50,514 nucleotides of DNA from an uncultured Bacteroidota bacterium (GCA_903926855.1 CAIYKV010000158.1:1-50514), one strand, 5' to 3'. Counted from the first letter of the stretch, positions 26,478 to 33,824 are shown. Translations and numbers: made by a program. Notes: generated from the letters alone by a model not told the origin.

Positions 26478-27341
26478 ATGGCTGAGACAAAACCAACTGC
26501 TAGTGCCGCTGTAAAAAGCCCATCTTCTGCACAACCTAAAAAAAGCAGTAACACAATTTCATGGATTGCACCACTTACTTGTATCATTCTTGGTTACTGT
26601 ATTTGGCGTTTTGTATTGGGTGCACCTGGTAATTTCACAAATCCAGATCCGAATGGTGGTTTTTGGCCACAGCATAAAGGACCTAAAGGAACACTGACAA
26701 AAATGTATGAAGGTGGAATCATTGTTCCGGTTCTGATCGGTTGTTTTTTAACTGTATTAACTTTCTGTATTGAAAGATTTCTTACTGTTACGAAAGCTTC
26801 TGGAACCGGCAGTATTGCTGAGTTTGTTCGTACCGTACAGTTTCACCTTGCCAACAAAGATGTTGATAAAGCGCTGGCTGCATGCGATAAACAAAAAGGA
26901 TCAGTTGGTAATGTAATGAAAGCCGGACTGAAAAAATACAAAGAAATGATTACCAATACTGAATTGGTAACTGAACAAAAAGTATTGAATATTCAAAAAG
27001 AGGTAGAAGAAGCTACTGCGCTTGAATTACCTATGCTGGAAAAGAACCTGGTGTTCTTATCTACCATCGCTTCTGTAGCAACCCTCTTGGGACTGTTAGG
27101 AACGGTAATGGGTATGATCAGATCATTCTCTGCGCTTGGTGAAGAAGGTGGTGGAGATGCTGCCCGTGCATTGTCTCAGGGTATTTCTGAAGCCTTGTTT
27201 AATACAGCACTGGGTATCGGTACTTCTGCTATTGCCATTATCATGTATAATGTGTTCACTACCCGTATTGACGGAATCACTTACGGAATTGACGAATCAG
27301 GTTTCACATTAACCCAAAGTTTTGCAGCTAACTACAAATAA
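26478..27341 (+). CDS. exbB: MotA/TolQ/ExbB proton channel protein
   Basis: A 287-residue inner-membrane protein, the channel part of the ExbB-ExbD motor that uses proton motive force to drive TonB. A cytoplasmic Ala/Ser/Lys-rich tail (1-28) precedes helix 1 (about 32-48). Helix 2 is near 80-100 (VPVLIGCFLTVLTFCIERF). Helices 3 and 4 lie near 190-215 (TIASVATLLGLLGTVMGMI) and 240-262, with the GxxGTVxGMI core of the family. It heads an operon with two ExbD and a TonB gene. Confidence 0.93.
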   Translation: MAETKPTASAAVKSPSSAQPKKSSNTISWIAPLTCIILGYCIWRFVLGAPGNFTNPDPNGGFWPQHKGPKGTLTKMYEGGIIVPVLIGCFLTVLTFCIERFLTVTKASGTGSIAEFVRTVQFHLANKDVDKALAACDKQKGSVGNVMKAGLKKYKEMITNTELVTEQKVLNIQKEVEEATALELPMLEKNLVFLSTIASVATLLGLLGTVMGMIRSFSALGEEGGGDAARALSQGISEALFNTALGIGTSAIAIIMYNVFTTRIDGITYGIDESGFTLTQSFAANYK

Positions 27342-27408
27342 TCTTTGGATTGTTTGTGGAATCAGCAGCATTTTGAATCTTTAATTGTGAAACATTAAAT
27401 AAATAACA

Positions 27409-28056
27409 ATGGGTAGAGCCAAATTACCTCGTAAGAGTACAAGCATCGACATGACAGCCATGTGCGATGTGGCCTTTCTGTTGTTGTCTTTCTTTATCCT
27501 TACAACCAAATTCAAACCTTCAGAAGCTATTGCGGTAGTCACGCCTAAATCTGTGGCAGCCAAAGTAGCACCTACCAAGGATATTGTAGAGATAATTATT
27601 GACAAGGACGGTAAAGTGTTTCTTACGTTGGATGATGAGAATATTAAAGAAATTATGGTGAATACACTGAATAATACCAAAAGCCTCGGTCTGAACCCAA
27701 CTGCTTTTAAGAAAGCACAGTTCTTCGGGGCACCTTTCAGTGGACTTGCCTCTTTTCTAGCGCTTCCTGAAGAACAGCGCAAAGGCAATTTATTACCGGG
27801 TATTCCAGTAAAAGACTCAAGTAATAATGAGTTGACTGTATGGATGACACTGGTAAGAGATGCCTATCAGGGTAAAAAACCAAATATCCTTCTGAAAGGG
27901 GATAACCTGGCAAAATACCCTGCCTTTAAAAGTGTTGTAGATGCTTTTAAGAAGAATGATTTTCTGAAATTTCAAATGGTAACCAATCCGGTAAGTATTC
28001 CGGTGGGAACTGATTTATGGAAGAAAACACAGGCTGGAGAAAAGCGCGACGAGTAA
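27409..28056 (+). CDS. exbD: ExbD-type biopolymer transport protein, long form
   Basis: A 215-residue protein with a short basic N-terminus and one membrane helix (about 20-36). It carries the family aspartate in the DMTAMCDVAFLLLSFF context, which relays protons with ExbB. The periplasmic domain (about 60-215) is longer than the usual 140-residue ExbD and has an insertion around PFSGLASFLALPEEQRKG. It is followed by a second, different ExbD, a common arrangement in Bacteroidota. Confidence 0.9.
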   Translation: MGRAKLPRKSTSIDMTAMCDVAFLLLSFFILTTKFKPSEAIAVVTPKSVAAKVAPTKDIVEIIIDKDGKVFLTLDDENIKEIMVNTLNNTKSLGLNPTAFKKAQFFGAPFSGLASFLALPEEQRKGNLLPGIPVKDSSNNELTVWMTLVRDAYQGKKPNILLKGDNLAKYPAFKSVVDAFKKNDFLKFQMVTNPVSIPVGTDLWKKTQAGEKRDE

Positions 28057-28093
28057 GTAAATTAATTATCAACGAAAACTAAATTCTACCGAC

Positions 28094-28648
28094 ATGGCAG
28101 AAATGGATACCTCGAGTGGCGGTGGCCATAAAAAAGGCCCCGGGGTCAAAAAAGGGAAGAAATTATCGACCCGGGTTGATCTGACGCCCATGGTGGATCT
28201 GGGCTTCCTGCTCATTACGTTTTTTATCTTTACCACAACGATGAGTCAGGCTACTGCAATGAAGCTGATCTTACCGAAGGATGCTGATAAACCGGAAGAC
28301 CAGAATAAAGCAAAACAGTCTGGTGTAATTACCATCCTGCTGGGAAAAGACAATAACGTGTTTTATTATGAAGGAGAACTGGATAACAGTGCCTCTAACT
28401 TTAAAACGTCAAATTTTAAAGATATCCGCGATGTGCTGATCAAAAAGAAGAACAGCGTGGCTGAACTGAAGGATTTTGTGGTTATCCTGAAACCTTCAGA
28501 AGAATGTACCTACAGGAATGTGGTTGATATCTTAGATGAGATGACGATTAATGTGTGTACACGATATGCGTTGGTTGATATCACGCCAATCGAAACACAA
28601 TTGGTGAAGAAGACAGAGGAAATTGCTGCTACCTCGCCTGGTCAATAA
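28094..28648 (+). CDS. exbD: ExbD-type biopolymer transport protein, second
   Basis: A 184-residue protein. Gly/Lys-rich residues 1-25 precede RVDLTPMVDLGFLLITFFIF (about 28-47), the membrane helix with the catalytic aspartate. The periplasmic domain is typical, with FVVILKPSEECTYRNVVDIL near 130 and the DEMTINVCTRYALVDITP strand. With the preceding ExbD it may form a heterodimer in the motor (inference from family stoichiometry). Confidence 0.92.
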   Translation: MAEMDTSSGGGHKKGPGVKKGKKLSTRVDLTPMVDLGFLLITFFIFTTTMSQATAMKLILPKDADKPEDQNKAKQSGVITILLGKDNNVFYYEGELDNSASNFKTSNFKDIRDVLIKKKNSVAELKDFVVILKPSEECTYRNVVDILDEMTINVCTRYALVDITPIETQLVKKTEEIAATSPGQ

Positions 28649-28674
28649 AGCATTAATTACAAAAGACATTTACA

Positions 28675-29502
28675 ATGGACATAAACAAAATTTTATCCGC
28701 AGACATTCTGGATATTCTTTTCGACGGGAGGAATAAGCAGTATGGCGCCTACGATCTGCGTAAAACATATAGCAAGCGTATCACCTTTGCATTGGTGGGT
28801 ACAATGGTAATATGCCTTTTACTGGTAGTGGGTTCTATTATTGCCAATTCAACCAAAAAATCAAAAGCCGAGATTTTTATTGCGGAAGTTAACCTGGAGA
28901 ATGTTAAGGAAGAAAAAAAACCTGAACCACCTCCACCACCTCCACCACCAAAACAAGAACCACCCAAAGTGGAAATGGCCAAATTCACTCCTCCAAAAAT
29001 CGTGAAGGATGAAGAAGTAAAACCCGATGAGGAAATCAAAGAAGTTGAAAAACTCGAAGATACCAAGATCGGTACCATTAACCAGGAAGGTGCTAAAGAT
29101 GATGGTATCGTAGCGCCACCTGTAGAAAAAGGAAGCGGCGTAGTAGAAGCCCCAAAGCAGGAAGAAGATTACGATAAAGTATTTACTGTTGTACAAATTG
29201 CAGCAGAGTTTCCTGGTGGTTTACCTGCCTGGACTAAATATCTCGAGCGTAACCTGAACAGGGATCTGCCTGTTGAAAATGGTGCACCTCCGGGAAAATA
29301 CACAGTGGTAGTTTCTTTTATTGTAAGTAAAACAGGTGATATCAGCGATGTAACTGCTGAGAACGATCCTGGTTATGGAACAAAAGCAGAAGCCATCCGT
29401 GTAATCACCAAAGGACCTAAATGGAAACCTGCGGTACAGAACGGAAGAAATGTGATCTATCGTCACAAACAAAGTATCACTTTCCAGGTTTCAGATGAAT
29501 AA
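28675..29502 (+). CDS. tonB: TonB-family energy transducer 1
   Basis: A 275-residue protein. The N-terminus MDINKILSADILDILFDGRN is a cytoplasmic extension usual in this lineage, with KQYGAYDLRKTY next. The membrane helix is about 40-58. A proline-rich stretch (EPPPPPPPP, then KQEPPKVE) spans the periplasm from about 82 to 100, followed by an acidic/lysine linker. The C-terminal TonB domain (about 175-275) has YTVVVSFIVSKTGDISDVTA and ends KWKPAVQNGRNVIYRHKQSI. It contacts TonB boxes of outer-membrane receptors. A terminator follows the gene. Confidence 0.93.
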   Translation: MDINKILSADILDILFDGRNKQYGAYDLRKTYSKRITFALVGTMVICLLLVVGSIIANSTKKSKAEIFIAEVNLENVKEEKKPEPPPPPPPPKQEPPKVEMAKFTPPKIVKDEEVKPDEEIKEVEKLEDTKIGTINQEGAKDDGIVAPPVEKGSGVVEAPKQEEDYDKVFTVVQIAAEFPGGLPAWTKYLERNLNRDLPVENGAPPGKYTVVVSFIVSKTGDISDVTAENDPGYGTKAEAIRVITKGPKWKPAVQNGRNVIYRHKQSITFQVSDE

Positions 29503-29526
29503 TTTCTTTGGTAAATCATACGATTC

Positions 29527-29558
29527 AAAATCCCTGCATGTATTGCGGGGATTTTTTT
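29527..29558 (+). terminator. Intrinsic terminator after tonB 1
   Basis: AAATCCC pairs with GGGATTT across a 13-nt interior that can add a GC pair, and a run of seven T residues follows (29552-29558). It separates the operon from the second tonB. Confidence 0.75.
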
Positions 29559-29568
29559 GTTAGTAAGC

Positions 29569-29596
29569 TTTTGGCTATTAGCTTTTGGCTGTTGGG
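29569..29596 (+). repeat. Heptad array, TTTTGGC type
   Basis: Units TTTTGGC, TATTAGC, TTTTGGC and TGTTGGG. A related set, AGCTATT, GGCTATT, GGCATTT, AGCTTTT, follows at 29634-29661. Both are inverted relative to the AGCCAAY array, so the region can fold back on itself. Confidence 0.7.
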
Positions 29597-29707
29597 TAGT
29601 TTTGTAATAAAAGAAATTGAATGGAGGCATGCAAGCTATTGGCTATTGGCATTTAGCTTTTGTCTAGTTTGGTAATAAACGAAATTGACTTGTATTATTT
29701 TACTAAA

Positions 29708-29812
29708 AGCCAACAGCCAATACCCAACAGCCAACAGCCAATAGCCAACAGCCAACAGCCAACCGCCAACAGCCAATAGCCAATACCCAATAGCCAACAG
29801 CCAACCGCCAAA
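29708..29812 (+). repeat. Heptad array (AGCCAAY)15
   Basis: Fifteen gap-free 7-bp units: AGCCAAC or AGCCAAT in eleven of them, with the variants ACCCAAC, ACCCAAT, CGCCAAC and CGCCAAA. The array ends about 54 bp before the second tonB start. Confidence 0.95.
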
Positions 29813-29865
29813 CCGTTTTTGTGGATTTTCCTCCTTCTCTGAATCATAGTAAAAAATCAAATACT

Positions 29866-30684
29866 ATGGAACAGAACAAAATTCTCTCCGCGGATCTACT
29901 GGATCTTTTATTTGAAGGCAGAAATAAAAATTATGGTGCGTATGAATTACGCCGTTCTTACCAACAGCGCGTTAATATGGCTTTGGGTGGAACATTATTT
30001 ATTTGCCTGCTTTTTATTGTGGGTTCATTGCTGGCCAATGCTGGTAAAAAAATGATGAAGACAGATATTGTTACAACAGTTGAATTGGAAAACTTTAAAA
30101 AGGAAGAACAAAAATTACCACCACCACCGGTTACCAAACCCGAACCTAAGCCTATAGAAATGGCCAGGGTTACACCACCCAAGATTGTTGCTGATGACCA
30201 GGTAAAGGAGGAAGATGAAGTTAAAGATCTAACAACCCTGGATAATGTTAAAATTGGCTCTATCGATACGAAAGGTGAAAAGGATGATGTGGTAGCACCA
30301 CCTGTTGAAGCTAAAAGTGTTGGTGCCGAATCTCCAATTCCAGATGAGGATGTAAATAAAATTTTTAATATCGTTCAGATACCTGCTGATTTTGTAGGTG
30401 GGCAGGAAGCCTGGAAAAAATTTCTCGAAAGAAATCTCAATAGTGATGTGCCTAATGAAAATGGAGCACCCCCTGCATCCTATACAGTAGTAGTTTCATT
30501 TGTAGTTGATCGTACCGGTTTACTAAGCGATATTAAGGCGGAAAACGATCCTGGGTATGGTACTAAGGCAGAGGCAATTCGTGTTCTGCAAAAAAGCCCC
30601 CGCTGGAAACCGGCTATCCAAAATGGAAGAGAAGTGATTTACCGTCATAGACAGAGCATTACATTTCGTGTAAGCGAGCAGTAA
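29866..30684 (+). CDS. tonB: TonB-family energy transducer 2
   Basis: A 272-residue paralogue of the preceding TonB, started at the ATG 29866 (MEQNKILSADLLDLLFEGRN) because the N-terminus then aligns with its neighbour; the open frame has an earlier GTG. The membrane helix lies at about 40-58. The proline-rich spacer is shorter (PPPPVTKPEPKPIE). The C-terminal TonB domain is closely similar, ending RWKPAIQNGREVIYRHRQSI. Tandem duplication is the simplest explanation, with the repeat-filled spacer in between. The two may serve different receptor sets. Confidence 0.92.
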   Translation: MEQNKILSADLLDLLFEGRNKNYGAYELRRSYQQRVNMALGGTLFICLLFIVGSLLANAGKKMMKTDIVTTVELENFKKEEQKLPPPPVTKPEPKPIEMARVTPPKIVADDQVKEEDEVKDLTTLDNVKIGSIDTKGEKDDVVAPPVEAKSVGAESPIPDEDVNKIFNIVQIPADFVGGQEAWKKFLERNLNSDVPNENGAPPASYTVVVSFVVDRTGLLSDIKAENDPGYGTKAEAIRVLQKSPRWKPAIQNGREVIYRHRQSITFRVSEQ

Positions 30685-30691
30685 GATAAAA

Positions 30692-30726
30692 AGTTGTAAG
30701 TAGTAGGTACTAATTAGTAAGTAAGG
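30692..30726 (+). repeat. Heptad array, AGTNNTA type (left arm)
   Basis: Units AGTTGTA, AGTAGTA, GGTACTA, ATTAGTA and AGTAAGG start just after the tonB 2 stop. The array is inverted relative to 30797-30829: an 18-bp stretch pairs with one mismatch across about 100 bp. Confidence 0.75.
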
Positions 30727-30796
30727 ATGGTGATAGTGAAGCAAGTGCCAATTTTTTAATGAATTTGCCATACAACTATGTCTCTATGCGTAAAAA

Positions 30797-30829
30797 CTTA
30801 CTACTTACAACCTACTACTTATAACTTAA
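30797..30829 (+). repeat. Heptad array, CTTACTA type (right arm)
   Basis: Units CTTACTA, CTTACAA, CCTACTA, CTTATAA and a partial CTTAA. It is the inverted partner of 30692-30726 and ends next to the mnmE -7 element. Confidence 0.75.
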
Positions 30830-30832
30830 CGC

Positions 30833-30840
30833 TATTTTTG
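30833..30840 (+). promoter_or_regulatory. Candidate -7 element of mnmE
   Basis: TATTTTTG fits TAnnTTTG, 17 bp before the mnmE ATG. The usual -33 position falls inside the right heptad arm, so the repeat could affect mnmE transcription. Confidence 0.45.
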
Positions 30841-30857
30841 TTGGGAAACAATTCAAT

Positions 30858-32240
30858 ATGTCGGTACAACTGAGTGGATGGGATGATACGATCGTGGCAT
30901 TGGCTACCCCGCAGGGTATTGGGGCGATTGGGGTGATACGGGTAAGCGGGAAAAATACTTTTGAGATAATGAACGAATTGTTTCCCTCGAAAGATCTCAA
31001 CAAGCAAGCTTCACATAGTTTGCAGGTAGGCTTTCTTAAAAAGGGAAACGAGATATTGGATGAAGTGGTACTTGCTTTGTATAAATCGCCAAAATCATAT
31101 ACCGGAGAGGATGTGATCGAGATTAGTTGTCATGGCTCGCCCTTTATTCAGGAAAATATTATCAGGGCCATTACCCAAAAAGGGGTACGGATGGCTAAGC
31201 CGGGCGAGTTTACACAAAGAGCTTTCCTGAATGGCAAACTCGATCTAACCCAGGCCGAAGCTGTAGCCGATTTGATTGCCAGTAATACAGAAGCCAGCAG
31301 AAGAACGGCATTACATAGTATGCGAGGTGGTTTCTCCAATGATCTGCATCAACTGCGCGATCAACTTATACGTTTTTCTGCTTTGATTGAATTGGAATTG
31401 GATTTTTCTCAGGAAGATGTGGCTTTTGCGGATCGCACCGCCTTATATCAACTGGTTAATCAACTTAGCCAATCTACACAACAGCTGCTAAACTCTTTTC
31501 AATTAGGTAATGTAATCAAGAATGGAGTACAGGTAGCCATAATAGGCAAGCCCAATGCAGGTAAATCTACTCTGCTGAATGCCCTACTGAATGAGAATCG
31601 TGCGATTGTTAGTGAAATGGCAGGAACCACGCGTGACACCATTGAAGAAGTATTGAATATAAATGGTGTTTTATTTCGATTGATTGATACCGCCGGTATT
31701 CGCAAGCATACTGTTGACCAGATTGAAAGCAAAGGGGTAGAAAGAAGCTATGAGAAAATGCGTAGCGCCAATTTGGTTATTTACCTGTTTGATGTAAATG
31801 AGATTGATGAGATTGAATTGCGAACAATAATAGCTGAACTGGAGAAAGAACAGATCCAATACCTTTTGGTAGGAAATAAAACGGACGGACAAACTGAGTC
31901 TGTAAAACAGAAATTCATTTCCTTTCGGGATCTCGTATTCATTTCTGCTAAAGAAAACCTCGGGATTGATGAACTAAAAAAATCGCTGGTAACCAAAACC
32001 ATATTCGGCGATCTGCAGGCAGAATCTACCATTGTTACCAATGCCCGCCATTACGATGCTTTACAAAAGCTTGCAGAATCTTTACAGGATGTAAAAAAGG
32101 GGTTAGACGAAAATATCCCGAGCGATCTGCTGGCACTCGATATCAGACAATGTTTGCATTATTTGGGAAGTATCACGGGTCAGATTACAAATGAGGATCA
32201 GTTAGATTTTATTTTTTCCAAATTCTGTATTGGAAAGTAA
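30858..32240 (+). CDS. mnmE: tRNA uridine-5-carboxymethylaminomethyl GTPase MnmE
   Basis: A 460-residue GTPase that, with MnmG, modifies U34 of certain tRNAs. The N-terminal folate-binding domain (1-120) contains ATPQGIGAIGVIRVSG and SCHGSPFIQENIIRAI. The helical domain carries an inserted G domain: GKPNAGKS (230-237), switch II DTAG (277-280) and NKTD (340-343). The C-terminus FCIGK (456-460) holds the family cysteine. The last 18 bp, TTCTGTATTGGAAAGTAA, are the kind of site used for integration by SGI1-type islands in the same gene of enterobacteria. Repeats of the core follow downstream. The gene itself is intact. Confidence 0.97.
   Translation: MSVQLSGWDDTIVALATPQGIGAIGVIRVSGKNTFEIMNELFPSKDLNKQASHSLQVGFLKKGNEILDEVVLALYKSPKSYTGEDVIEISCHGSPFIQENIIRAITQKGVRMAKPGEFTQRAFLNGKLDLTQAEAVADLIASNTEASRRTALHSMRGGFSNDLHQLRDQLIRFSALIELELDFSQEDVAFADRTALYQLVNQLSQSTQQLLNSFQLGNVIKNGVQVAIIGKPNAGKSTLLNALLNENRAIVSEMAGTTRDTIEEVLNINGVLFRLIDTAGIRKHTVDQIESKGVERSYEKMRSANLVIYLFDVNEIDEIELRTIIAELEKEQIQYLLVGNKTDGQTESVKQKFISFRDLVFISAKENLGIDELKKSLVTKTIFGDLQAESTIVTNARHYDALQKLAESLQDVKKGLDENIPSDLLALDIRQCLHYLGSITGQITNEDQLDFIFSKFCIGK
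32223..32240 (+). other. Putative attachment site, core copy 1 (mnmE 3' end)
   Basis: TTCTGTATTGGAAAGTAA. Known from other bacteria: the last 18 bp of mnmE (trmE/thdF) are the integration site of SGI1. Seen here: the core TTCTGTAT-C/T-G recurs at 32659, 33614 and 34376, with a degraded copy near 35371. Part of the match reflects the conserved FCIGK codons, so this copy alone proves nothing. Confidence 0.55.
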
Positions 32241-32283
32241 CCCCTACAAAACAACCTTCCAACAAACTTATAACAAATGCCCT

Positions 32284-32307
32284 AAAAGCCCTTTAAACAG
32301 GGCTTTT
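32284..32307 (+). terminator. Terminator after mnmE
   Basis: AAAAGCCCT, loop TTAAAC, AGGGCTTTT forms a 9-bp stem ending in TTTT. It could work in both directions. Confidence 0.85.
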
Positions 32308-32405
32308 ATAATGCTTTTTACTACCCGTTTGTTTTGTGATGTTATTTGCTTATTTCGCAAATATTTGTACCTTACTTGTACTTTTATGCTCAAAATGAGG
32401 GGATA

Positions 32406-32423
32406 AGGTACAAATTTGTACCT
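32406..32423. promoter_or_regulatory. Perfect 18-bp palindrome, operator-like
   Basis: AGGTACAAATTTGTACCT is a perfect palindrome. TTTGTACCT also occurs at 32364-32372 and TTGTAC again at 32376. Repeated half-sites suggest binding of a dimeric regulator. Confidence 0.5.
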
Positions 32424-32652
32424 CGAACCCCTAAAATTGCACTTAAATGCACTTAAGTTGGGAGAGTATCCCCGGAAAATGAAAAGAAGGGCAAGAAACA
32501 GAAACAGCATGGGTGTTAGAAAACGGACAGGAGGCCCCACGCCTTGTGACAGTTTATCCAGCTTAGGTCTTCCGTTTATGACAACTACAAAGTTTATTTT
32601 TGGTGACCATTCTGCCACTAATTTCTCTATAAAGCACTAGAATCAGGCTAAG

Positions 32653-32781
32653 TCACTTTCTGTATTGCCACGCGATTTTATAAGCAATACTGATTATACG
32701 AATTGATAATCAAGGAGGAACATTACCGGCCACATAATCATTTTCTATAAAAAGTGAAGTCATTTCCCTGGATAAAACTTG
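32653..32781 (+). repeat. Array repeat, copy 2 (core plus right arm)
   Basis: The 129 bp align without gaps to 33608-33736. The first 36 bp (from TCACTTTCTGTAT) are 34/36 identical, the middle is diverged, and the end GGATAAAACTTG is identical. The core TTCTGTATTG is at 32659-32668. To its left CACTA-AATCA (32633-32645) resembles the left arm of copies 3 and 4. It starts the cassette with the VapBC-type pair. Confidence 0.8.
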
Positions 32782-32834
32782 TGTGAAGATATAAATTAGT
32801 ATAAAAAACGATGCGCATAAATGAAAAACATGCG

Positions 32835-32842
32835 TATATTTG
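32835..32842 (+). promoter_or_regulatory. -7 element of the VapBC-type pair
   Basis: TATATTTG matches TAnnTTTG and ends four bases before the antitoxin ATG, so the transcript would be nearly leaderless. Confidence 0.5.
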
Positions 32843-32846
32843 AATT

Positions 32847-33089
32847 ATGAAAGCGAGATTAAACCTTACAATTGAGGATAGTTTACTAGAAGGCGTAAAG
32901 AACTATGCAGAAAAGCAGCATCGTAGTGTATCTGATCTGGTAGAAAGCTATTTCGAAACACTTACAAAACCATCAAAACGTAAAAATATCCTAAACCTGG
33001 TTGAGAAACTGGACAAACCGGGTATTCCCGCTGAGGCTGATCTAAAGGATTTGTACTATAAAGAAAACGCAAAGAAGTATGGCTTCTAA
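32847..33089 (+). CDS. Antitoxin of a VapBC-type pair (DUF6364-like)
   Basis: An 80-residue protein. Residues 1-45 look like a ribbon-helix-helix: strand ARLNLTIEDSLLEGVKNYAE, then KQHRSVSDLVESYFETL, typical of DNA-binding antitoxins that autorepress. The C-terminal 35 residues (ILNLVEKLDKPGIPAEADLK) would wrap the toxin. It overlaps the PIN gene by 11 bp, as expected for translational coupling. The pair fills the cassette between repeat copies 2 and 3. Confidence 0.85.
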   Translation: MKARLNLTIEDSLLEGVKNYAEKQHRSVSDLVESYFETLTKPSKRKNILNLVEKLDKPGIPAEADLKDLYYKENAKKYGF

Positions 33090-33501
33090 AGTATTTCTTG
33101 ACGCCAATATATTGCTGGATTTTACCCTCAAGCGGGATGAGTATGAACAATCAAAGCAGATTATTGAATTGGTTATAAACGGAACAATTCAGGCTTTCAT
33201 CACCCCTTCCATTATACATATTGTGGGTTACTGGCTAACCAAGGCATACGGTAATGCAAAGGCAAAAGAGATGCTGTTAACGTTAATGGCAGATGTGACC
33301 GTTATTGATCTGCCACATGAAATTGTTCTGAATGCCCTTCATTCAAAAATAACTGATATAGAAGATGCTTTGCAATACTATACAGCTATACATCATAAAC
33401 TGGATTATTTTGTTTCGCGGGATAAACAATTGCAAAAGCAAAGTATTCCGATATTACCTGTTTACACACCACAGGAATTGTTAGCCGAACTCTCCGAATA
33501 A
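33079..33501 (+). CDS. PIN-domain toxin of a VapBC-type pair
   Basis: A 140-residue PIN-domain ribonuclease. The first acidic residue is D8 in FLDANILLDF. The second cluster is D93, E95 and D96 in ITDIEDALQYYTAI, and the last is D115 in FVSRDKQL. The helix where many VapC proteins carry a glutamate reads TPSIIHIVGYWLTK and has none, so the metal site may be three-acid or altered; related Bacteroidota PIN proteins often also lack it (from memory). Such toxins usually cleave tRNA or rRNA; the target here is unknown. Confidence 0.88.
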   Translation: MASKVFLDANILLDFTLKRDEYEQSKQIIELVINGTIQAFITPSIIHIVGYWLTKAYGNAKAKEMLLTLMADVTVIDLPHEIVLNALHSKITDIEDALQYYTAIHHKLDYFVSRDKQLQKQSIPILPVYTPQELLAELSE

Positions 33502-33824
33502 GAAAAGTAATATCATGCTATGGCACAAATAATAAACTAAGTGTTTAGTCGAAACCTGTTACTATTCCGTTACTAATATCTCGCAGACTCACTAAAATCA
33601 ACCCATTTCACTTTCTGTATCGCCACGGGATTTTATAAGCAATTGTGATAATGTGAATTGATAGTCAGCGGGATCAGTTATTGGAACAATAACCGTTTTT
33701 GACAAAAATGGGCTTCACTTTCTTGGATAAAACTTGACAGTTGTATTAATCCGTAATAGCCCATGATGAAGATAAACTGGCAAAAAACTGGTTTTGTGGT
33801 ACTGAAAAATCGTAAATTTATACC
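33502..33824. other. Spacer between cassettes II and III
   Basis: These 323 bp are mainly the array repeat copy 3 (33556-33736) with its left and right arms, then about 90 bp leading to the next gene. The sequence TAAATTTA at 33813-33820 could be a -7 element five bases before the ATG. Confidence 0.6.
33556..33736 (+). repeat. Array repeat, copy 3 (left arm, core, right arm)
   Basis: The left arm and core (33556-33622) align without gaps to 34318-34384 with 62 of 67 identical. The core and right arm (33608-33736) align without gaps to copy 2. It is thus the only complete unit with both arms, as expected at a junction between two neighbouring elements. The core TTCTGTATCG is at 33614-33622. 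Confidence 0.85.

Larger units (their letters stand above)
29503..29865. other. Repeat-filled spacer between the two tonB genes
   Basis: The 363-bp spacer holds the terminator, then two tandem blocks each made of a heptad array plus a 24-bp tail. The tails are TAGTTTTGTAATAAAAGAAA-type at 29597-29620 and 29665-29688, 22 of 24 identical. A long inverted heptad array follows at 29708-29812. A minus-strand open frame across the repeats would encode a Trp/Leu/Gly-rich periodic peptide and is judged spurious. Confidence 0.75.
32241..32652. other. Segment I of the mnmE-downstream array, no clear gene
   Basis: Besides the terminator, this segment holds nested inverted repeats (TTTGTACCTTA at 32364 against TAAGGTACAAA at 32404; see 32406-32423) and the direct repeat GCACTTAA (32439 and 32449). 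Short open frames on both strands (32416-32640 plus, 32268-32618 minus) have no recognisable domain. The arrangement looks like an operator region whose gene has been lost. Confidence 0.5.

Noticed and set aside
28861..29196. Antisense open frame very rich in Trp and Phe
   Set aside because: It is the shadow of the proline-rich part of tonB 1.
29636..29860. Minus-strand open frame giving a Trp/Leu/Gly periodic peptide
   Set aside because: The periodicity comes entirely from the 7-bp DNA repeat (three units equal seven codons). There is no promoter or ribosome binding site.
32268..32618. Minus-strand open frame of 116 codons after mnmE
   Set aside because: It runs through the mnmE terminator and the inverted repeats, and its composition is unlike the neighbouring genes.
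32416..32640. Plus-strand open frame of 74 codons after mnmE
   Set aside because: Basic, no recognisable domain, starts inside the palindrome cluster without a ribosome binding site. Kept only as part of the segment description.
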